Below, one piece after another: positions 56,256-64,000 of a DNA stretch of 64,000 nucleotides. Below the pieces are notes generated by a model that made no database searches, had not been told where the DNA came from, and worked only from the letters and a program-made list of their open reading frames with translations. The DNA comes from Trichomonas vaginalis G3. Taxonomy: Eukaryota > Parabasalia > Trichomonadida > Trichomonadidae. The stretch lies in contig NC_067208.1 in assembly GCF_026262505.1 (NCBI RefSeq), positions 7,759,962 to 7,823,961 of the forward strand, written 5' to 3'. How positions within the stretch are numbered: the first letter of the stretch is position 1; each line of letters starts with the position of its first letter. The position numbers were made by a program, and so were the translations under genes.

Positions 56256-59200
56256 ATGCCACGTAAGCTACGTAAGAATATACGTAAGAGGAAGGGAGCA
56301 TTGAAACATCCAATAGTAAAACTGACACCACAACAACAGTTGCAACAACAAATGATGAATGACCCCACTATGTTGCAACAAATGTCAAGCAACCCTATGC
56401 TTTTAAACCGAGTTATTGGTGCACAGAGTGGAGGTTTAAGAGCGGCACTTTTAGCGAAAATGGCAGGCTATGGTGGAGCTGCAGACGGAACAGCTTATAA
56501 CCCTCAAAGTCAAATGAATTTGAGTTCACTCAAAAATCAAATAACAGATGTCAAAAAGTCAAACATAGACATACAGAAACAAATAAGTGAAAACGAAAAG
56601 AAACTAGAATATGACAGACAGACAAAGAAACTAAATGAGTTAAACGTAGAGAAAAAGAAGAAAGAAGAACAACTGAAAGAACTAAGTACAGAGGAATATG
56701 CGAAAAAAGTGTCAGAAAAAGCAGCAGAAGTAGCAAAAATGGAACAAGATGTTATAAATTTGAAAAACCATACTACTCAATATAAAGTACTGAAAGATGA
56801 AGAGATAAAACAAAAAGCCATGAAGACATATATGGATAGCGATGAGTATAAAAAAGAAGTTGAAGCAAATGTAAAGGCAGAAAAACTTTTACAGTTGCAA
56901 AACCAAACCGTACAGTATGAAAACTTAGCACAAGAAAGTAAAAATAACGACGCAGCCATGCAAAAGGCAATGAAAAGCGCAGAATATATAAAAGCTAATA
57001 ATGACTGGTTAGATGCCCAAGCCAACGCTAAAGCAGCCCAACTTATAGGGTCAATAAGGACAAAAATACAAGCGGATGAAGACAGTTCAAATGAAGCTTT
57101 AATGAATGCTGACTTTAAGAATGCCTTCGAAGCTCTTCATAGTAAGGTGAAACTAGTGAACGACTTCTCATCTGGAAAGAAACTGAAGTCTGAAGGTTTC
57201 GACAAAGAGTTAAGAGAAGTAGCACAAAATATGACGAAAATAACAGATGCAGCAACGAGACAGGCAGTTCAAAGTGCCTATGACGCCGTTAGAGCAACTG
57301 TTGTGGAAAGTCAAGAAAAAGAGTTACAACAGACCAAAACAGACCTAGTAAATGCTTTCTTAAAAACGAAAAGTCAGGTAGGACATTATGCTGCAGATGG
57401 AACATATGTGCCAGCTGGTGGAACTTATATACCACCAAACCCTCCAAGAGAAGCACCTGCACCAGGACTACCTAAAACATTTACATCGTCACATGGACAC
57501 AGACACAGGCATGCACCAAAACCAACACAACAACCAACAGTTCAAAATCCAGCACCACAACAACAACCAAAACCAACAGTTCAAAACCCTGCACAACAAC
57601 CAACAGTTCAAAATCCAGCACCTGCACCACAACCAAAACCAGCACAACAACCACCTCCACAACCAGCACAGCAACCAACAGTTCAAAACCCTGCACAACA
57701 ACAACCACAAACAGAGCAAGGACATAAAAGAAGTAGAGAAAAAGGAAACCAAGAATTCTTAAAAATGCTTAAGGAAGATTATGGTTACCCAGATACTCTT
57801 GACTTTAGTGACAGATATAAAGAAGCTATTAGAAAGTTCAAGGAAGGAAATACTGACCCGAACCTATTTAGCTTTATGGTTGAGCATCAAATCGGATATA
57901 ATCTCAAACCTGGAAAATACAAGCTCGCTAAGGGATATGATTTAATAGCATATCATCCAAATGACATGAATGAATTTACTCCGAGATATTTGATGTCAGA
58001 GCTAAATGATAATTCAACTCTCTTCATGAAACGCGTAAAAAATAGAGACGGAACGAAAGAAGAAAGGTTTATGAGTCCGGATGACTTAGATAGGGAACTT
58101 GTTAAAAACGGTCTCGGAATATATGAAATGCCAGCAGATGAGGTACAAGAAACTCCACAGGAAGAAGTTCAGATACAACCAGACATGGAAGAAATAGTTC
58201 AGCAACAACAGCTAGAAGAGCCTGAAGGAAACGAACAAGTCCCTCCTTTGGAAACTAACTTCACAGAACTAGATGAAGATTTGGAACAGCCGAAAAATCT
58301 TGACCCTCAACAAGAGTATGAGGTGAATATGGAATCTTTCCAAGAGTCTAAGAAAAATTCGGCTGACATAGTAGAAGAATATCGAAAAATGTTCACCGAC
58401 ATACAAAAGACTCCAACATCAGATGAAAATATTCAGCATAGAATGGAAGTACTGAAAGAAAATGTACGCAAATACAATAATCCTTTTTACTTACGACCAT
58501 ATAACGTTCAATCTTTGGCTGAACTCGGTGAAAATAAAAGGTTAAATTTCAACAAAACATATAGAAATGAAACATTGTTTAAAGTTCATTCAGAACCTAA
58601 CCAATATGGAAACAAACCTACTTTTGTTTCTGCAGACTATGGAACTACAATGAAATGGGGTCATAAAGCTAATCCGGATAGGTGGTTCATAAACTTACAA
58701 CCTCAATTCCAAGAAGTTGTAGACGCAATGGAAGTGAATGGTGAACCAGATATAGCTGGTATTTTCAGCGCGGCTTTAATGCCATTGAAAGATATGAAAG
58801 ATGCAGATATTTTGGACCAGTATGAAATGAACATGGCTGAGGGAAATATAACACCTGACGTTCTAGAACATTTATCTCAAAGAACTACACAGAACCATAG
58901 AGATGGTATATTTGGTGAAGAGTTTAGAAAGAAAGTTAGGGAGAGAGAAGGAAGAGAACCTATTGTACATGACCTTGCAAACGAAAGTTTGCAAAATGTC
59001 ATAAAAACTTACTTTGCAGACAATGAAATGAGAAGGGATGAATATTTAAGAAAACTCAAATGGACAGTACCAAATGAAATGTTAGTATTGAAAAACATGT
59101 TCCATGACAAAATAAAACCAACTACAGAAATAAATGACGCAAGACTGAAACGTTGGGTAAAAGCTTTCCCATTCACAAAAGATATTATTGGTTACATGGA

Positions 59201-59648
59201 AAGAAAACCAGAATGGCTACAAAAACATATATTTGGAAACGAGCTTATTCCATATGGACAAGCTCTGTTTGAAGAGCTTGAACCGGAAACTCAGGAAAGA
59301 GTCATGCAAACAATAAGCGAAGACTCAAATACAAACTATGACAAAATCTTTCTAGGATATAGGTTACCTGAGATGGGCGACCAGAGCCCAAAGGCAAAAA
59401 GGACATGGGAAATTTACAACATACTAGGTGAACATGAGGCAAAGATGCTACAACTTGAAGCAGAGGGCAAGTTACCAAAAGCGACACCAAAGAAGAAGAG
59501 AGTAGAACAAAGTGAAAGTAGTGAAGAAGTAACTTCATCTAGTGAAAGTAGTGGCAATGAAGGAAAAAGAAGAGTTAAAGATTCAGTTAAAAACTCAGTC
59601 AGGAAGAAAGTAAAGCTTGGTCCGAGTGGGTTCTATTATGACATATAA
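56256..59648 (+). CDS. Large structural (core-like) protein of the A/C element type
   Basis: An 1130-residue open protein. It starts with a very basic peptide (MPRKLRKNIRKRKGALK), like DNA-binding core peptides of adenovirus-type virions, followed by a Gln/Met/Asn segment. Residues 90-390 are long coiled coil. Residues 390-490 are Pro/Gln-rich with repeats of PTVQNPA. The rest is mixed globular, with an acidic Gln/Glu linker near 620-690, and the C terminus is Ser/Glu then Lys/Arg-rich. It lies just upstream of the MCP on the same strand with a 32-base gap. A core, scaffold or tape-like virion protein is inferred; no known family is recognised. Confidence 0.65.
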   Translation: MPRKLRKNIRKRKGALKHPIVKLTPQQQLQQQMMNDPTMLQQMSSNPMLLNRVIGAQSGGLRAALLAKMAGYGGAADGTAYNPQSQMNLSSLKNQITDVKKSNIDIQKQISENEKKLEYDRQTKKLNELNVEKKKKEEQLKELSTEEYAKKVSEKAAEVAKMEQDVINLKNHTTQYKVLKDEEIKQKAMKTYMDSDEYKKEVEANVKAEKLLQLQNQTVQYENLAQESKNNDAAMQKAMKSAEYIKANNDWLDAQANAKAAQLIGSIRTKIQADEDSSNEALMNADFKNAFEALHSKVKLVNDFSSGKKLKSEGFDKELREVAQNMTKITDAATRQAVQSAYDAVRATVVESQEKELQQTKTDLVNAFLKTKSQVGHYAADGTYVPAGGTYIPPNPPREAPAPGLPKTFTSSHGHRHRHAPKPTQQPTVQNPAPQQQPKPTVQNPAQQPTVQNPAPAPQPKPAQQPPPQPAQQPTVQNPAQQQPQTEQGHKRSREKGNQEFLKMLKEDYGYPDTLDFSDRYKEAIRKFKEGNTDPNLFSFMVEHQIGYNLKPGKYKLAKGYDLIAYHPNDMNEFTPRYLMSELNDNSTLFMKRVKNRDGTKEERFMSPDDLDRELVKNGLGIYEMPADEVQETPQEEVQIQPDMEEIVQQQQLEEPEGNEQVPPLETNFTELDEDLEQPKNLDPQQEYEVNMESFQESKKNSADIVEEYRKMFTDIQKTPTSDENIQHRMEVLKENVRKYNNPFYLRPYNVQSLAELGENKRLNFNKTYRNETLFKVHSEPNQYGNKPTFVSADYGTTMKWGHKANPDRWFINLQPQFQEVVDAMEVNGEPDIAGIFSAALMPLKDMKDADILDQYEMNMAEGNITPDVLEHLSQRTTQNHRDGIFGEEFRKKVREREGREPIVHDLANESLQNVIKTYFADNEMRRDEYLRKLKWTVPNEMLVLKNMFHDKIKPTTEINDARLKRWVKAFPFTKDIIGYMERKPEWLQKHIFGNELIPYGQALFEELEPETQERVMQTISEDSNTNYDKIFLGYRLPEMGDQSPKAKRTWEIYNILGEHEAKMLQLEAEGKLPKATPKKKRVEQSESSEEVTSSSESSGNEGKRRVKDSVKNSVRKKVKLGPSGFYYDI

Positions 59649-59680
59649 ATCCAACTATTCTATATTTTTACCCATATGAA

Positions 59681-61291
59681 ATGTACGCCGCTCAGAATAT
59701 AACGCCAACAGTTTTGGATGCCATGAACGGAAATGTTTCCGAATGGTATAACGAATGCGATAATGCCATTAGAAGGTCAGAAATAGTTCCTGGAACTTAC
59801 GAATATACAACTGCTGTTTCTTATGGAAACGTAGGTGAGTTTGGAGAAGGTTCTTCAACAACAGTAGATATTGCTTGCGACAGGTTTCATATTATTTCTA
59901 TTGACAACTCATTCTTATACGTGGAACAAGACATTGAAATAAAACCTTCTTCCAAGTTGTCTGACAAGAAAGGTTGCAATGGAATTTTCTATGTCGGATA
60001 CCAATATGCTCCAGAAGTTTTCATGGGATATAAGATATATTCTAACTCTGACTTAGTTCAAACAGTAACATGGGCAAACTATGAATGGTTCGCTTTGAGA
60101 AACTCAGTACAACCACAAGCTAGAGAACAAACAGACCAGTATGCAACTATTGAGAAAATAAGAAGACTTGACCCTAACGTTCCAGGAGTTTATGTTAACC
60201 TTTCTGGTTCAGATGGAACTGCTGCCACTAAAGTAAAACTGAAACTTAGAGTTCCTTTGTCATCTTTCCTCATCTTCAGGTTTTTAAGATACTTGCCAAA
60301 CTGGGCAGGAAAAATTTCTATCGAACTTACTCCAAGCAAAAATAACTTAGTCATTGCACCAACACAAGACCCATTCACTATTACAGACGTAAAGGGAACA
60401 AATCAAACGTCATTCGTCGAATTTTGCAAAGACAAAGTTGACTTAGACTTTGGTTTCTCAAACTTCAACAATGAAGTAAACTATTATTTCAATGCTGCTG
60501 GAACTGCTTGGGACCCAGTTAAGTTCACATGCGAAAAATTTGAATGCAAGAGAATAGAAAGCAGACTTGCAGTCTATATGTTGGACCCAGATATTTCAAA
60601 TGCTTTAGCTGCCAAATATATTGCAGTTCCACTTATGTTCCCTATACACCAAATATCTGTCAAAGACTTTGCAGGTGAAGTTGGAAACCAAAATCCAGGA
60701 GCCGCAGGTGCAAGAACAGATATTGCTTTAACAACTGCAATGAAACATGCAGATACTATGTTTGTACTGTTCAGACGAACTATAAATGACTATTCTTGTT
60801 TCTACAACCCTGGTATTAAATATCATATAAACATAGATGGCAAATATTATCCAAGAGAAGAATATTCTACAGTTGAGGATATGAGGTCATACAACTTGAC
60901 ATTAGATGCTATGAACTTTAACAACAACTTCACAACAACTATTAACCCTGAAATGCAAAGTTCTATTATGCCATATGTGAAAGTATGGACTCATACAGGA
61001 GGTCAAAAAACTCAATATACAAATGGAGACCGTTCAAACTTTTGGCTTGGCATTCCATTTGCTGACTCAGAAGACTTTATGGGTAGTATTTCAACTGTTG
61101 GTACAGTTCAAATACAATATACTGGTGACAGAGACGGTCCAGATGAATTGAGAGCAAAGAAGTTTACAAAACCAATAGCACTTTTCACGGAAGATGCTCT
61201 TTTGAAGATTCGTTCGATGAAACCTGCTGGGGCTCCTCAGATTGGCATAACGACAGCTTCCATCGAGCAGATTTTGGCAGCAGGTCAGTAA
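59681..61291 (+). CDS. Major capsid protein of element C (double jelly roll)
   Basis: A 536-residue open protein with the size, beta-rich composition and gene place of the Maverick major capsid protein. A landmark shared with the element B MCP is LKLRVPLSSFLIFRFLRYLP then WAGKISIELTPS, near the end of the first jelly roll. Later segments (AVYMLDPDISNALAAKYIAVP, YHINIDGKYYPREEY) are typical strand-loop patterns. It forms the trimeric building block of the icosahedral shell (family knowledge). Its last 107 bases overlap the antisense gene 61185-61604. A T-rich box (ATATTTTTACCC) lies just upstream of the ATG. The inverted copy in A is broken. Confidence 0.8.
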   Translation: MYAAQNITPTVLDAMNGNVSEWYNECDNAIRRSEIVPGTYEYTTAVSYGNVGEFGEGSSTTVDIACDRFHIISIDNSFLYVEQDIEIKPSSKLSDKKGCNGIFYVGYQYAPEVFMGYKIYSNSDLVQTVTWANYEWFALRNSVQPQAREQTDQYATIEKIRRLDPNVPGVYVNLSGSDGTAATKVKLKLRVPLSSFLIFRFLRYLPNWAGKISIELTPSKNNLVIAPTQDPFTITDVKGTNQTSFVEFCKDKVDLDFGFSNFNNEVNYYFNAAGTAWDPVKFTCEKFECKRIESRLAVYMLDPDISNALAAKYIAVPLMFPIHQISVKDFAGEVGNQNPGAAGARTDIALTTAMKHADTMFVLFRRTINDYSCFYNPGIKYHINIDGKYYPREEYSTVEDMRSYNLTLDAMNFNNNFTTTINPEMQSSIMPYVKVWTHTGGQKTQYTNGDRSNFWLGIPFADSEDFMGSISTVGTVQIQYTGDRDGPDELRAKKFTKPIALFTEDALLKIRSMKPAGAPQIGITTASIEQILAAGQ

Positions 61292-61604
61292 GTTGTTCTT
61301 GAACTGACTTCTCTCCGTCAAATATTGACAGTACGCCAGTTTTGACATAATATTGTATTATAAACTTTCCTTTAGTAATATCTGTAAGTTTTGAAGTTAT
61401 ATTTTTGTCTGCTTCAAGAACTTTCACCATTTCAGTTATACCAACTTTCTTTGCTTTATGAAAATATTTAGGTTCAGCAAAGACTGCTATTCTATAACAT
61501 TTTCCATTGTTTGTGTAAAGAACTATTCTGTCAATGTATTTGTATTGTTTGTGAGTATAAACTTTGTTCTGCTTCAATTCAATAAGATATCCGAATACGT
61601 CCAT
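61185..61604 (-). CDS. Small protein antisense to the MCP 3' end
   Basis: A 139-residue protein. Residues 1-100 are a compact alpha/beta-like domain with regularly spaced Lys and aromatic residues (VYTHKQYKYIDRIVLYTNN). The last 35 residues, rich in Ser, Gln and Glu, are encoded over the end of the MCP gene on the other strand. Its start is 18 bases from the divergent gene at 61623. Function unknown; it may be a late-expressed or regulatory protein. Confidence 0.55.
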   Translation of the reverse strand: MDVFGYLIELKQNKVYTHKQYKYIDRIVLYTNNGKCYRIAVFAEPKYFHKAKKVGITEMVKVLEADKNITSKLTDITKGKFIIQYYVKTGVLSIFDGEKSVQEQLTDLLPKSARWKLSLCQSEEPQQVSSNESSKEHLP

Positions 61605-61622
61605 CTTTTTATTCTAAGTAAA
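61605..61622. promoter_or_regulatory. 18-bp two-way start region
   Basis: Only 18 bases (CTTTTTATTCTAAGTAAA) separate two divergent ATG codons. It contains a TTTTTAT box on the plus strand and its complement. The same gap occurs in A at 10543-10560. Any promoter must overlap the neighbouring coding sequence or use this box. Confidence 0.6.
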
Positions 61623-62201
61623 ATGTCATTTCCGAAAAATAGAAGCGTAAGTGTTTCAAAAGGTTTAATGGCGGTGGCAGATGTTAAGTTAAATTCACCA
61701 ACCCAAACAAACAGTCAAAGTGTTATTGTCAATGTCAAAGACAGAGATGTTGAAGTGGGGAAACCATACGAAGACGAAGATGGTATAACAATTGTTCCTG
61801 TAAAAGAACCAACATATCCTGAAGTTAACAGAGACTTAAGTTCTGTTGCAGATATTCGAAACGACTACCAACAACTGAAAGACAAACTTCAAACTCAGGA
61901 GAAGATTTGTCAAGCTTTAAGTATAATGTTAAACTTGGGCGAACACAACCCTGTAAAAGTGAACTCATATGTCATTGCACCTCATGAAGTTTTGAAAGAA
62001 CTATTGAAACTTTTGACAGAGGCAGACGATATAAACATCAAAGAAATAGAACCCGACATTGGTTGCTGTGGTGTTTCATATAATGTCATTGACAAGATAT
62101 ACGTTATGAAAGGAGGTGAAACGTTGAACTTAAAATATAGTTTCCCAGACGTTATAAAAATATTTGACGACCACAACATTTCATTAAAGTTTATTTGCTA
62201 A
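61623..62201 (+). CDS. Capsid-block protein, unknown function
   Basis: A 192-residue protein starting at the ATG at 61623; the frame is open farther upstream through the divergent gene, but that is not favoured. Residues 1-85 are Ser/Val/Asp-rich with beta-like segments (SQSVIVNVKDRDVEVG). Residues 90-125 are a helix (DYQQLKDKLQTQEKICQAL). The end has Cys-Cys (IGCCGVSYNVIDKIYV) and a hydrophobic tail. It lies four bases before the putative minor capsid gene, so the two are probably made together. No family is recognised. Confidence 0.55.
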   Translation: MSFPKNRSVSVSKGLMAVADVKLNSPTQTNSQSVIVNVKDRDVEVGKPYEDEDGITIVPVKEPTYPEVNRDLSSVADIRNDYQQLKDKLQTQEKICQALSIMLNLGEHNPVKVNSYVIAPHEVLKELLKLLTEADDINIKEIEPDIGCCGVSYNVIDKIYVMKGGETLNLKYSFPDVIKIFDDHNISLKFIC

Positions 62202-62205
62202 GTAA

Positions 62206-63003
62206 ATGGCAGAAGACATAATGGTTTATACTATTACGACTAAAAACCCTGAGTCATATAATTCTATAACAACAAACTTACAAAGTCCTCAAGGACGATA
62301 TTGTAAACTAACCTTAAACACAATGACGACTAAAGCCTGTTTTGCTCTTTTGACACCAGAAGACTTTATTGTTGTGAATGGTAAAAAATACTCCTTTGAA
62401 GATACTTACTCAGATATACCACCAACAGGTTTTGTTGACTTATTTAATACTTTAAGTACGGGTGTAACATGTGCTGCAACTAGAGCAGGTTTCATTATGT
62501 TTGGATGTCCGACTGAGTTTACTATAAACGATATGAGCTATAATACAAAACTTATTTCTGGTTTTTACTACCAACAGTTTCCTATAACAGGAAAAGGTGT
62601 CATACAAGGAATGTCTATTCCATTGACATTAAGCACACCAATCTTATATATTGTTTCAAACTTAGGTTCAAAGTGTTATTCGAATGTCGACAGAAACTAT
62701 TATGACCAAAAGATACTTATGCGTATAAACAATACTTTCTCTGCTGGTTTGCCTATTGTTCATTCGAATGCAGAATTTTCAACCTTAGTGAACTCAAACA
62801 CTTTGGCAAGTATAACGTTGACATTAGTTGACGCAAACTTTGTTCCTGTAAAACTTTTATGTCCTATGTATTTGTCAATGACGGCAGAAAGTTTCGAATT
62901 GGAAGATGCAACTGGTGAAAGTATTGTATTACAAGAACAACTTCAACAACAAATAGCTCAAGAACAACAAATGCAACAAATGGAACAACAAAGTCAAGAA
63001 TAA
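62206..63003 (+). CDS. Putative minor capsid (penton-like) protein
   Basis: A 265-residue protein, beta-rich throughout. The C-terminal core (TLASITLTLVDANFVPVKLL) recalls the last strands of single-jelly-roll minor capsid proteins of virophage and Polinton type (L-x-x-L-x-D-x-x-x-x-P). The tail is Gln/Glu-rich (QEQLQQQIAQEQQMQQ) and looks like a flexible arm. Position, four bases after a capsid-block gene and before the helicase, fits. The family role is to form the five-fold vertex. The inverted copy in A is broken. Fold-level comparison would be needed to be certain. Confidence 0.5.
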   Translation: MAEDIMVYTITTKNPESYNSITTNLQSPQGRYCKLTLNTMTTKACFALLTPEDFIVVNGKKYSFEDTYSDIPPTGFVDLFNTLSTGVTCAATRAGFIMFGCPTEFTINDMSYNTKLISGFYYQQFPITGKGVIQGMSIPLTLSTPILYIVSNLGSKCYSNVDRNYYDQKILMRINNTFSAGLPIVHSNAEFSTLVNSNTLASITLTLVDANFVPVKLLCPMYLSMTAESFELEDATGESIVLQEQLQQQIAQEQQMQQMEQQSQE

Positions 63004-63033
63004 AAAAATAATATTTTTTTTATTTTTATAAAA

Positions 63034-64000
63034 ATGTACAGAATAGATGTTTCAGATTTTTATGACTTCCAAGCATTCAGAAATATGTGTCCATTTAGAG
63101 ACTATAACAAAGCAGTCGAGAATTTGAAACGTTTAGTCATTTATGTTGACTCTGCCCCAGAATGTTATGTCATGAAAGAATGGGATGTTGTCTTTAACAA
63201 ACCAAGAGCAACAATAGTGTCTGAACAAGAATGTAGACAGAAACTTAAGAAAATAAAAGTTGTACAAGTTGGCATGAAGATGTTAGATGCTTGGGATATC
63301 TTATTGTCAAAGTTAGAAGATTTTTCAGTTCGAGGTATAAAGTTCTATACACCTTCTCCAAACTTCTATTCTATCTTCACTGGATATAAATACGAACAAG
63401 TAGAATGGAAACACAGTATTATAGAAGCTTGGTTAGACCATGTCAAAGAAATTATATGCAATGGAAACGAAAAGGTTTATGAGTATATCTTATGTTGGTT
63501 TGCAAATATCTTACAACATCCAAGTGCTAAAAATGAAACTGCTCTCATTATAATTGGAAAACAAGGAACTGGTAAGAATACTTTCTTTACAGATATTTTG
63601 TGCAAACTGTTAGAAGGTTATTCGAATCCGAATATGACAAACTTAGAAAACATCTGTGGCAAGTTTAACTCCTCAATAGAGAATATGAAACTTATAGTTT
63701 GCAATGAACTTCAAAGTATAGATACAACAAAAGTTTTGAACTCAGATGCTTTGAAGAGTCTTATAACAGACAAAGTTGGAGTTGTTGAAAGAAAGTATAA
63801 AGACCAAAGAGTTTGTGAAAATGTTGCAAACTTCATTATGGTTTCAAACAATGCTGTTCCGATGCAGTTAGAAAGTTCTGACAGAAGATATGTAGTTGTC
63901 AGAACGTCAGAAGCTCATATGCAAGATACTGAATATTTTGACGCTTTGTCAGAATGTTTGACATCTGACTTTTACAACCACTTGTTCTCATATTTCATGA
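63034..64000 (+). CDS. SF3 helicase of element C (5' part, runs off right edge)
   Basis: The first 322 codons of the helicase, starting at the ATG at 63034 after TTTTTATTTTTATAAAA. It contains Walker A (IIIGKQGTGKN), Walker B (LIVCNEL) and sensor 1 (FIMVSNNAVPM). The protein closely matches the A copy (7899-9134) but begins to differ in its last 40 codons here (for example SEAHMQDTEYFDALSECL). The frame is open to the window edge. Confidence 0.85.
   Translation, partial: MYRIDVSDFYDFQAFRNMCPFRDYNKAVENLKRLVIYVDSAPECYVMKEWDVVFNKPRATIVSEQECRQKLKKIKVVQVGMKMLDAWDILLSKLEDFSVRGIKFYTPSPNFYSIFTGYKYEQVEWKHSIIEAWLDHVKEIICNGNEKVYEYILCWFANILQHPSAKNETALIIIGKQGTGKNTFFTDILCKLLEGYSNPNMTNLENICGKFNSSIENMKLIVCNELQSIDTTKVLNSDALKSLITDKVGVVERKYKDQRVCENVANFIMVSNNAVPMQLESSDRRYVVVRTSEAHMQDTEYFDALSECLTSDFYNHLFSYFM

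Larger units (their letters stand above)
54797..64000 (+). mobile_element. Maverick/Polinton-family element C, left part, appears whole
   Basis: Begins AGGTCAGGTAAG, the same terminus as element B, with ATATTT just outside as the possible 6-bp target duplication (the other copy lies beyond the window). All genes seen are open: terminal gene, large structural gene, MCP, an antisense small gene, two further capsid-block genes and the start of the SF3 helicase. Gene order mirrors element A. It runs off the right edge, so polymerase, integrase and ATPase are not visible here. No break was seen in this part, so it looks young. Confidence 0.88.

Overview
The window looks like AT-rich nuclear DNA of a trichomonad (Parabasalia, Trichomonas vaginalis or a close relative). 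The reasons are very large virus-like Maverick/Polinton elements packed into ordinary sequence, apparently intronless host genes with very short leaders, and TCATTT initiator-like motifs 10-15 bases upstream of two host start codons. The species is an inference; Maverick abundance and the initiator motif are established features of T. vaginalis.

Layout. (1) Bases 1-16875: most of Maverick-type element A, read mainly on the minus strand and entering from outside the window. It holds a family B DNA polymerase, a coiled-coil/HNH protein, a packaging ATPase, a superfamily 3 helicase, a putative minor capsid protein, a double-jelly-roll major capsid protein (MCP), a very large structural protein and a terminal gene. 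Several of its genes are broken. (2) Bases 16876-37185: a giant inverted structure. Two arms of about 3.97 kb (16876-20838 and 33215-37185) are mirror copies, each made of about 1.37 kb of flanking DNA plus one end of element B. Element B (18247-35813) is a different Maverick with its own MCP, family B polymerase, retroviral-type integrase, two KilA-N genes and a phage-tail-fibre-like protein; it is also degraded. (3) Bases 37186-54796: host chromosome, with a small secreted-type ORF, a longin R-SNARE, a multi-pass membrane gene split by one in-frame TAG, a coiled-coil protein, an importin-beta-family HEAT protein, an RNase P RNA gene recognised here on the minus strand, an LRR/coiled-coil protein, two inverted 1111-bp TA-flanked repeats, and a GT61-type glycosyltransferase. 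(4) Bases 54797-64000: element C, the same type as A but in the opposite orientation and apparently whole as far as the window runs.

How the parts work together. A and C share one gene set: replication (polymerase, SF3 helicase), packaging (ATPase) and virion shell (MCP, putative penton, large basic structural protein). B carries a separate replication and integration set and another MCP, but no packaging ATPase or cysteine protease was recognised between its two ends. B shares its outermost 0.5 kb, including a GC-rich terminal stem-loop, with C, so the element types have exchanged ends. Genes in all three elements tend to start just after a T-rich motif close to TTTTTATC, which differs from the host-type initiator.

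The most unusual features are the palindromic arrangement around B with no target-site duplication, the joining of A to flank DNA at the same short sequence where B and C diverge, a five-hairpin cluster in the duplicated flank, a hairpin array in A, a 14-bp palindrome repeated five times in B, and conserved long hairpins rich in AACGGT motifs in A and C.
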